Of a stretch of DNA of 19,248 bases, positions 13,866 through 19,248 are shown one piece after another; position 1 is the stretch's first letter; each line of letters begins with the position of its first letter. The stretch is from NCBI GenBank assembly GCA_019423445.1, contig JAHZBJ010000002.1:29850-49097 (forward strand), read 5' to 3'. The DNA is from Oscillospiraceae bacterium. Its GTDB lineage: Bacteria > Bacillota > Clostridia > Oscillospirales > Ruminococcaceae. The position numbers were made by a program, and so were the translations under genes. Below the pieces are notes generated by a model. The model was not told the origin of the DNA. It did not search any database and was given only the letters and a program-made list of their open reading frames with translations.

Positions 13866-13910
13866 GCGCCAAAGCCGCCCTAAAATCCCCTCATCCGGTG
13901 CCAAATGTTC

Positions 13911-13940
13911 TTGCATCCAAAAGCTTTCAACATGTATAAT
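13911..13940 (+). promoter_or_regulatory. Promoter of the second secreted paralogue
   Basis: TTGCAT (13911-13916), an 18-nt spacer and TATAAT (13935-13940) preceded by TG. The -35, the -10 and the flanking TTC and TG bases match the promoter at 11937-11965, though the spacers differ. Confidence 0.83.
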
Positions 13941-14028
13941 GAAAAAAGGGGATAATCCCCAATCCCGGGAGGCATCCACCTGGTGGAAGCGGCTCCTGGA
14001 AGGAAAGCTTTTGTTAGGAGGGAATACC
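13941..14028 (+). promoter_or_regulatory. Short leader with nested hairpin
   Basis: GGGGA-TAA-TCCCC (13950-13960) is followed by an outer pairing CCGGGAG/CTCCTGG (13965-13999) around TCCACC-T-GGTGGA (13975-13987). No terminator lies in it, unlike the leader of the upstream paralogue. The RBS TAGGAGGG precedes the ATG at 14029. Confidence 0.45.
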
Positions 14029-15024
14029 ATGAAAAGATTTTTGGCCCTGATCCTGGCCCTGACTATGCTGGCCGCCACCGCCACTCTGGCCTTTGCCAAT
14101 GACGAGTTGGAAATCCGCATCCGTGACAACGGCGGCGCCTTTACCAGCGGCTCCGCCGCCGTGGGGAGCACCCAGGAGTTCCAATTGGCGGGGTTCGATG
14201 GGGAGTATCTGGACTACAACTATTTGTTCGACATGGAGATCACCGGGGCTGATATCACCCTGGAAGAATATTGGTACACAGATCCGGATGCCCCAGACAG
14301 TCCGATGGGCTGGATCCCTGTGGATTCCAGGGATAACATCTATAGACTGGGCGGCGGCATCGACTACCGCATCACCTTCAACAGCACCGGTACGCTGTTC
14401 TACACCATCGGCGGCAACCACCTCGAGATCAACGCCCTGCGCCTGACTCCCGGTGGTTACGACTGCTACACCGAGGGCACCATCTCAGTGGGCGCCTCCG
14501 GCGGCGGCAGCAATGACAACCCCTCCGTCACCGACAACGAAGCCAACAGCGACGAGACCCATGAGGCCATCCGGAACGGCCAGGGAGTCGGTGTGGACCT
14601 TCATGTCCCCGCCGCCATTTCCCTCTACACCATGAACCTCCTGGGGGCCCACCCCGGCTCCAGCCTGACGGTGGAAGTGGGGGGCTACTCCCTCTACATC
14701 CCCGGGGGCTTCGGACAGGTCAACGAGCCTGGGCGCTGCTACTACCCCGTGGACTACCACAGCCCCTCCCTCCGGGAGAAATACTACCCGGCGGTTCCCG
14801 AGGACATCGACTTTGAGACCGCCGACCTGGCGGGAGCCATGCCCATGCCCACCACCGTCACTGTGACGGCGGAGACCGACCTGGAGGGCACCGTCTACGT
14901 CTACCTCTGGGACGAGGACACCGACAAGCTTACCTACATTGCCGCCCCCACGGCGGAGGACGGGGAGATCACCTTCACTACCACCGTCCTGGGTCACTTC
15001 CTCTTCACCAGCCAGGAACTCTGA
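14029..15024 (+). CDS. Secreted protein, paralogue sharing the C-terminal module
   Basis: 331 residues. The signal peptide is residues 1-23 (AFA before NDEL). A unique N-terminal beta domain (about 24-155) contains the tyrosine- and glycine-rich strands GEYLDYNYLFDM, YWYTDPDAPD and TGTLFYTIGGNHLE. A Gly/Ser/Asn linker (155-168) joins it to the module shared with the protein at 12278 (TDNEANSDETHEAIR, LYTMNLLGA, YIPGGFGQVNEPGR, YYPVDYHSP, AETDLEGTVYVYLW, ending LGHFLFTSQEL). It lacks the glycine-rich coils of its neighbour and any wall anchor. The ATG at 14029 has TAGGAGGG upstream. The pair probably arose by tandem duplication of the module or by domain shuffling. Function unknown. Confidence 0.85.
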   Translation: MKRFLALILALTMLAATATLAFANDELEIRIRDNGGAFTSGSAAVGSTQEFQLAGFDGEYLDYNYLFDMEITGADITLEEYWYTDPDAPDSPMGWIPVDSRDNIYRLGGGIDYRITFNSTGTLFYTIGGNHLEINALRLTPGGYDCYTEGTISVGASGGGSNDNPSVTDNEANSDETHEAIRNGQGVGVDLHVPAAISLYTMNLLGAHPGSSLTVEVGGYSLYIPGGFGQVNEPGRCYYPVDYHSPSLREKYYPAVPEDIDFETADLAGAMPMPTTVTVTAETDLEGTVYVYLWDEDTDKLTYIAAPTAEDGEITFTTTVLGHFLFTSQEL

Positions 15025-15046
15025 ACCCCTGGAATATCCCCAAAAT

Positions 15047-15079
15047 CAAAAACGGGAGCCAAAAAGGCTCCCGTTTTTT
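15047..15079. terminator. Intrinsic terminator between convergent genes
   Basis: AACGGGAGCC-AAAAA-GGCTCCCGTT (10-bp stem) is extended by A-rich 5' and T-rich 3' flanks. It serves the gene ending at 15024 and, on the other strand, the one ending at 15094. Confidence 0.87.
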
Positions 15080-15093
15080 CTGTCCCGGAGGGG

Positions 15094-15636
15094 TCAGCCC
15101 CCGTATTTTTTAAACACCCGGAGATAATTTCCCCCAAAGGAGAGGGTCCGCAGATCCTCGTAGGGGATGGGCACCGTCTCCTGATGCCAGCGGCCGTCGG
15201 CATCCACCGGGCGCAGCACCAGGCCATTGTCCCCCAGGGAAGCCGCTTTGCCCACATAGAAACAGAGGTCGCCGTCCTCATCCTCACACTGGGCGATGCA
15301 CCAGCCTCCGAAAGCCTTGATCACCCCGTCCAGCAGCTGTTTCCAGTCCCCGCAGCCCTGGATCGGAGGCTTGCGGCAGCCGTCGTAGACCCCCTCTCCC
15401 GCCATTGCCCGGCGGACAAAATCGTTGTCGTCGTACCGCTCCGCCCCGGTGAGGATCTCCATATCCACCGCCAGGTAGCCGTCCAGGGCGAAGTCCCGCT
15501 CCCGGCAGAGCACCGCCAGCCGGGAGCCTACCATCACCGGAACACCGCTCCAGCATTCCCCGGTATCGTCCCGGTACAGGGCCATCACCTGTTTTTTCGC
15601 CGCGGCCTCCCGCAGGGCCTCCTGGATCTCCTTCAT
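15094..15636 (-). CDS. Protein of unknown function coupled to thiN
   Basis: 180 residues, soluble, acidic, with no signal peptide or membrane segment. The sequence seems to contain two similar beta-rich halves, VMALYRDDTGECWSGVPVMV and later, after a linker, CEDEDGDLCFYVGKAASLGD followed by NGLVLRPVD. Each contains a DD/ED-C pattern and a glycine-led strand, so it may be two small barrels of SH3- or Sm-like size. That is only a visual impression. No known domain is recognised. Its ATG overlaps the TGA of the thiamine pyrophosphokinase gene (ATGA, 15633-15636), with GAGGAAGAG upstream, so both are made from one mRNA. A terminator follows on the minus strand. Confidence 0.75.
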   Translation of the reverse strand: MKEIQEALREAAAKKQVMALYRDDTGECWSGVPVMVGSRLAVLCRERDFALDGYLAVDMEILTGAERYDDNDFVRRAMAGEGVYDGCRKPPIQGCGDWKQLLDGVIKAFGGWCIAQCEDEDGDLCFYVGKAASLGDNGLVLRPVDADGRWHQETVPIPYEDLRTLSFGGNYLRVFKKYGG

Positions 15637-16283
15637 GGCTCTTCCTCCTTATTCCGCCGGTCCCGGCAGAGCATCACCAGGAGGGTTCCCCTGGCGGTGA
15701 TCCGGGCGGCGTCCAGAATATGATTGCTCACCCCCAGGGGGTAGAACCCCGTCAGGGTGTGTTCCTTCAGAGGGTATTCCACCCCTGTCTCGGTGACGGT
15801 GCAGGGTCCCCCCATGGCAAAGAGGGAGAGATAAGCCCCCTCCCCCAGGTACGCCTCCCGGGGAATCTCCACCGTCTCATCCCGGATCACCGTGGCCCAG
15901 CAATCCCGGTCCCGGAGCTGGCCCCGGGCTCCCCGGTCCGCCAGATACCCCAGGGTCTGGAGGTTGGCCACGGTGTGGTCCAGCCGGCCGCCGGTCCCCC
16001 CCAGGATGACAAACTCCCGGTATCCCCGGGCAAGGCCCGCATCCACCGCCAGGACACAGTCGGTTTCGTCCTTATGGGCGGGGTGGACCTCCACCTCCGT
16101 CCCGGCGGGGGGCATGGGGGCGGAATCAAAATCTCCCAGGATCAGCCCTGGAGAAAAACCCAGCCGCCGGGCGGTGAGATATCCCCCGTCCGCCCCGATC
16201 ACCAGGTCTCCCGGCTCCTGGCAAAGCCCCAGCAGGTCCGGCTCCTCCACCGGCCTGCCGCAGAAAACGATGCACCTGGACAC
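15633..16283 (-). CDS. thiN: Thiamine pyrophosphokinase
   Basis: 216 residues. Transfers pyrophosphate from ATP to thiamine, making the cofactor thiamine diphosphate. Motifs are in the usual order: ADGG (31-34), GDFDS (50-54), KDETD (71-75), GGRLDH (98-103), and the C-terminal thiamine-binding beta domain with LGVSNHI. The start is GTG at 16283, with GGAGGAG 6 nt upstream; the protein then begins VSRCIVFCGRP, fitting the family. It lies 48 nt after rsgA. In Bacillus the order prpC-prkC-rsgA-rpe-thiN is standard, but no rpe is present between rsgA and thiN here. Confidence 0.95.
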   Translation of the reverse strand: MSRCIVFCGRPVEEPDLLGLCQEPGDLVIGADGGYLTARRLGFSPGLILGDFDSAPMPPAGTEVEVHPAHKDETDCVLAVDAGLARGYREFVILGGTGGRLDHTVANLQTLGYLADRGARGQLRDRDCWATVIRDETVEIPREAYLGEGAYLSLFAMGGPCTVTETGVEYPLKEHTLTGFYPLGVSNHILDAARITARGTLLVMLCRDRRNKEEEP

Positions 16284-16331
16284 TTTGGGCTCCTCCCTTC
16301 TCCCGTCATCGGGCAGCGCCTGTTTTGGGGT

Positions 16332-17228
16332 TTACCGCTCCCAGTCCTTCACCTGGCGCAGCTCCTCATAGATGGCGCAGTAGCTTTGGTGGCGGCTTTT
16401 GGCGATCTCCCCCGCCTCCACCGCCGCCAGAACGGCGCAGCCCTTTTCCACCCGGTGGCTGCATCCGGTAAAGCGGCACTTCTCCCGGTAAGGGGCAAAG
16501 TCAGGGAAACACTCTGCCAGCTCCGGGGCGGTCATCCGCTCAAACTGCAGAAAATCCACCGCCGAAAAACCGGGGGTATCGGCGATATAGCCCCCTGCGC
16601 CGGTGGGGAACAGTTCCACCCGTCGGGTGGTGTGCCTGCCCCGGCCCAGCTTCCGGCTGATATCCCCAGTGGCAAGGCCCAGCTCCGGGAACAGGGCGTT
16701 GAGGAGGCTGGACTTGCCTGCGCCGGAGTTGCCGCAGAAGGCGGTGATGCCGGTTTTCAGCAGCTCCCCCACCTCCCGGGTCCCCTGGCCGGTGAGGCTG
16801 TCCACCTGGAACACCGGAAAACCCGCCCGGCGGTAAAGCTCCGCCAGGTCCGAGATATCGGTAAGGTCGATTTTGGTGAAAATCATCACCACCGGGATCC
16901 CCCGGCGGGCGGCGATGGCGGTGAGCTTATCGATAACCAGGAGGTTGGGGGCGGGACTCTGAGAGGAAACCACCATGGCCAGCCTGTCGATATTGGCCAC
17001 CGGGGGGCGGATGAGGAAGTTCTTCCGCTCCAGAAGGTCGGTGATAAAACCGCTGCCGTCGGGGGAGACCTGGATCAGCACCCGGTCCCCCACCACCAGC
17101 TGGGTCTCCTCCTTGCGGAACCGCCCGCGGCCCCGGCAGAGGTATTCCCCATCCCCGGTGCGCACCTGGTAGAACCCCCCCTGGGAGCAGATGATAAGCC
17201 CTTCCTTTTTTTCCTCCTGCTGTTCCAA
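16332..17228 (-). CDS. rsgA: Ribosome small-subunit maturation GTPase RsgA
   Basis: 298 residues, circularly permuted GTPase that checks late 30S assembly. An N-terminal OB fold (about 10-70) is followed by G4 TKID (118-121), G5 near DSLTGQG, G1 GNSGAGKSS (166-174), the G2 threonines in GRHTT, and G3 DTPG (217-220). A C-terminal zinc knuckle carries C251, C256, H258 and C264. All required residues are intact. The start is TTG at 17228, with GGAGGA about 5 nt upstream; no ATG lies nearby in frame. A rare TTG start may limit expression. It is the second gene of the cluster after prkC, with 117 nt between them. Confidence 0.95.
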   Translation of the reverse strand: MEQQEEKKEGLIICSQGGFYQVRTGDGEYLCRGRGRFRKEETQLVVGDRVLIQVSPDGSGFITDLLERKNFLIRPPVANIDRLAMVVSSQSPAPNLLVIDKLTAIAARRGIPVVMIFTKIDLTDISDLAELYRRAGFPVFQVDSLTGQGTREVGELLKTGITAFCGNSGAGKSSLLNALFPELGLATGDISRKLGRGRHTTRRVELFPTGAGGYIADTPGFSAVDFLQFERMTAPELAECFPDFAPYREKCRFTGCSHRVEKGCAVLAAVEAGEIAKSRHQSYCAIYEELRQVKDWER

Positions 17229-17250
17229 AAAAATCCTCCCTAAAATAAAC

Positions 17251-17276
17251 CGGGCCCGCCCCGCCGGGCGGGCCCG
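17251..17276 (-). terminator. GC-rich hairpin between prkC and rsgA
   Basis: A 10-bp stem CGGGCCCGCC/GGCGGGCCCG with a 6-nt loop is followed on the minus strand by GTTTATTTTA, a partial T-tract. A second hairpin-forming stretch (17323-17345, GGCTTGGG/CCCAAGCC) abuts the prkC stop. Together they may lower, but not abolish, transcription from prkC into rsgA. Confidence 0.5.
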
Positions 17277-17345
17277 CTTCTGTCCGCTTGCTTCCGGCCC
17301 GGGGTCTCACGCCCTGGGCGGCGGCTTGGGAAGCCGCCCCAAGCC

Positions 17346-19248
17346 TCAGAAATTGTCCTTGTTGTCCGCCAGAAGGCTGGCGGTACCTTCGTCAAAGTTG
17401 ATCTGGAAGCTCTGGTAGAGGCTGCCGTCGATATAGACGTCGGCCACCGAGGCCCCCTCTCCGGCGAGGGGCACCAGAATTGACCGCTGCTCCGCCGGGT
17501 CGATATTCTCGGAGTAGACCTCCAGGCCATCCAACTGCACCTGGACACGATAGGTGTCCCCGGAGGTGAGCATCTTGTCGGTAAAGAAGACCCGCATCTT
17601 GTAGTCCGCAGTGGGGATCACCTCGTCGCTGGCCACCGTCAGGTAAACGGTACTGCCGATATCCAGCTGGGCCGGGTGCTTGGGGTTCTGGTTGATGACG
17701 GTGTCGTAGTCCATGGTACTGGCCTCATAGGTGACGCTGGCCTTGAGCCCGGCATCCTCCAGCATCTCCTTGGCGTCGGAAAGATCGTAAGTCATCACAT
17801 CCGGCACCACAACCTTTTCCTTGCCGGTGCCGCTGCTGACAAACACGGTGATGGTATCCCCGCTGACCACCGTCTCGTTCATGCCGGGGCTGGTCTGGGT
17901 GACGTTCCCCTCAGCGATGGTGGGGCTGGTCTCCTGGACCGTCTCATACTTGAGGCCCAGCTCGGTAAGCTTGGCATAGACCAGGGCAGCCTCCTGGTTC
18001 TTGAAGTCCGGGAGGGTGATGGTCTGGCTGCCGGTGCTCACCTTCACCTTGATGGTGATCCCCTCCTTGATCCGCTTTCCGGAGGTGGGGTTCTGCTCAA
18101 AGATCACCCCGGCGGGGTAGTTGTTGTTAAACTCCTGGCTCTCCACTTCCAGCTGATACTGGTCGCTCTTTTTGGCCTCCTCGTAGCTCTGGCCCACCAG
18201 GTTGGGGCAGTCCATCTCCGGCACCTGTTCGAAGGGCTTGTTGATGGCGATCATTACTCCCATAAAGATCAGGGTCCCCACCACAAAGGCGCAGGTGATG
18301 CCGAAAAGCACCGTCAGGTAGGTGATCTTCCGGCGCCGGCGGCTCTTTTTCGGCGGCGGGTCCTTCTCCTGCTGGGAGGAGGCGGAGGCCTTCCGGCGGC
18401 CTTTCTCCCTGGCTTTTTGGGGTTCCTCCCGGTTCCGGTTCCCGGCGCCGGGGGTGTTGTCGTCCATAAAGCGCTGGATATCGGTACGGTGCTCCAGGGC
18501 GGTCTCCAGCTCGGCATAGCCGAAGAGCACCCCCGGGTCGCTGAGGAATTTCTCCAGGTCACGGAGCATCTCTCCGGCGGTCTGGTAGCGGCGGTCGGGG
18601 TCCTTGCACATGGCCTTGACGGTGATATCCTCCAGCCCTTCGGGAATATCGGGATTGATCTCCCGGGGGCGCAGGGGCCGGGCCTGGATCTGCTGGATAG
18701 CCACCCCGATGGGGGAATCCCCCTCGAAGGGCAGCCGCCCGGTGATCATCTCGAAAAGAATGACGCCGGCGGAGTAGATGTCGGTGCGCTGGTCTACCGC
18801 CCCATCCCCCCGGGCCTGCTCCGGACTGATGTAATGCACCGAGCCGATGGCCTTGTCTGTCATGGTCCGGGACTGGGAGACGGAGATCTGGGCAATGCCG
18901 AAATCCATCACCTTGATGGTGCCGTCCCCCTGGATCATGATGTTTTGGGGCTTGATGTCCCGGTGGACGATGCCGTTCTCATGGGCGTGCTGAAGGGCCA
19001 GCATCAGCTGCATGGCAAGGGCGGCGGCCACCTTGGGGGCCACCACCTTCTTTTTCTCGATGTATTCTTTCAGGGTCACTCCCTGGACGTACTCCATGAC
19101 GATCACCGGGTTCTGCCGGTCCAGAAGAACGTCGTAGATCTTGACAATATTGGGGTGGTTCAGGGAGTAGATGGCTTTGGACTCGTTCCGAAACCTCCGA
19201 AGCGATTCGTCGCCGCCGGCATACTCGTCCCGGAGCATCTTGATGGCC
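17346..19248 (-). CDS. prkC: PASTA-domain Ser/Thr protein kinase PrkC, N terminus outside window
   Basis: Membrane Ser/Thr kinase sensing cell-wall fragments and controlling growth, division and spore germination. The gene runs off the window; its first visible codons, AIK, hold the ATP-binding lysine. Counting from the methionine after AIK: catalytic loop HRDIKPQN (92-99), DFG (112-114), the activation segment to SPEQ (139-142), and a basic juxtamembrane linker rich in Lys, Arg and Ser (265-304). A single membrane helix (about 306-332) follows. Outside are three PASTA repeats (about 339-402, 405-470 and 476-537) and a C-terminal beta domain of some 90 residues. Only about 40 N-terminal residues should be missing. 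The prpC phosphatase would be expected upstream, just beyond the window end. Confidence 0.95.
   Translation of the reverse strand, partial: AIKMLRDEYAGGDESLRRFRNESKAIYSLNHPNIVKIYDVLLDRQNPVIVMEYVQGVTLKEYIEKKKVVAPKVAAALAMQLMLALQHAHENGIVHRDIKPQNIMIQGDGTIKVMDFGIAQISVSQSRTMTDKAIGSVHYISPEQARGDGAVDQRTDIYSAGVILFEMITGRLPFEGDSPIGVAIQQIQARPLRPREINPDIPEGLEDITVKAMCKDPDRRYQTAGEMLRDLEKFLSDPGVLFGYAELETALEHRTDIQRFMDDNTPGAGNRNREEPQKAREKGRRKASASSQQEKDPPPKKSRRRRKITYLTVLFGITCAFVVGTLIFMGVMIAINKPFEQVPEMDCPNLVGQSYEEAKKSDQYQLEVESQEFNNNYPAGVIFEQNPTSGKRIKEGITIKVKVSTGSQTITLPDFKNQEAALVYAKLTELGLKYETVQETSPTIAEGNVTQTSPGMNETVVSGDTITVFVSSGTGKEKVVVPDVMTYDLSDAKEMLEDAGLKASVTYEASTMDYDTVINQNPKHPAQLDIGSTVYLTVASDEVIPTADYKMRVFFTDKMLTSGDTYRVQVQLDGLEVYSENIDPAEQRSILVPLAGEGASVADVYIDGSLYQSFQINFDEGTASLLADNKDNF

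Noticed and set aside
15720..17243. 507-codon open frame opposite thiN and rsgA
   Set aside because: Both minus-strand genes have full motif sets; the frame crosses their intergenic gap.

Overview
The window looks like a chromosomal segment of a high-GC gut-type Clostridia, probably an Oscillospiraceae relative (Flavonifractor, Lawsonibacter or Intestinimonas-like). This placement is an inference from strong AGGAGG ribosome binding sites, frequent GTG/TTG starts, a prkC-rsgA-thiN cluster, SdpR/SdpI, a DUF6440 protein and secreted proteins ending in an NPDTG-type anchor. There is no rRNA, tRNA, CRISPR array, transposase or phage gene.

Layout. 1-1104: 3' part of an NADP-type isocitrate dehydrogenase, followed by a hairpin-rich gap with two 49-nt direct repeats. 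1414-2427 (-): secreted, probably wall-anchored protein with a strong promoter and several dyads in an AT-rich control region. 2720-3106 (-): membrane zinc-ribbon protein. 3317-3547 (+): DUF6440-type small protein. 3753-7463 (+): three overlapping genes for a MoxR ATPase, a DUF58 protein and a multi-pass membrane protein. 7486-7797 (-) and 7902-8219 (+): divergent small gene and XRE regulator sharing two near-identical palindromes. 8257-10738 (-): operon of DEAD-box RNA helicase, membrane protein and DEDDh exonuclease. 10928-11859 (+): SdpR/SdpI regulator-immunity pair with two operator-like dyads. 12278-13792 and 14029-15024 (+): two secreted proteins, each with its own promoter, sharing a C-terminal module. 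15094-19248 (-): PASTA kinase PrkC (cut by the window end), RsgA GTPase, thiamine pyrophosphokinase and an unknown protein translationally coupled to it.

The most striking element is the leader of the first secreted paralogue (about 11966-12277). A near-consensus promoter is followed by an elaborate RNA fold and a canonical intrinsic terminator. A 9-bp pairing that closes the upstream fold uses the same bases as the 5' arm of the terminator. That is the layout of a riboswitch or other attenuator, and I could not match it to a known class.

The three secreted proteins (1414-2427, 12278-13792, 14029-15024) end in related modules, but only the first carries an anchor tail. The two tandem ones start from almost identical TTGCAT / TGTATAAT promoters. 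The other genes are mostly housekeeping or cell-envelope stress functions. All functional statements come from reading the sequence and from knowledge of the families; no database search was run.
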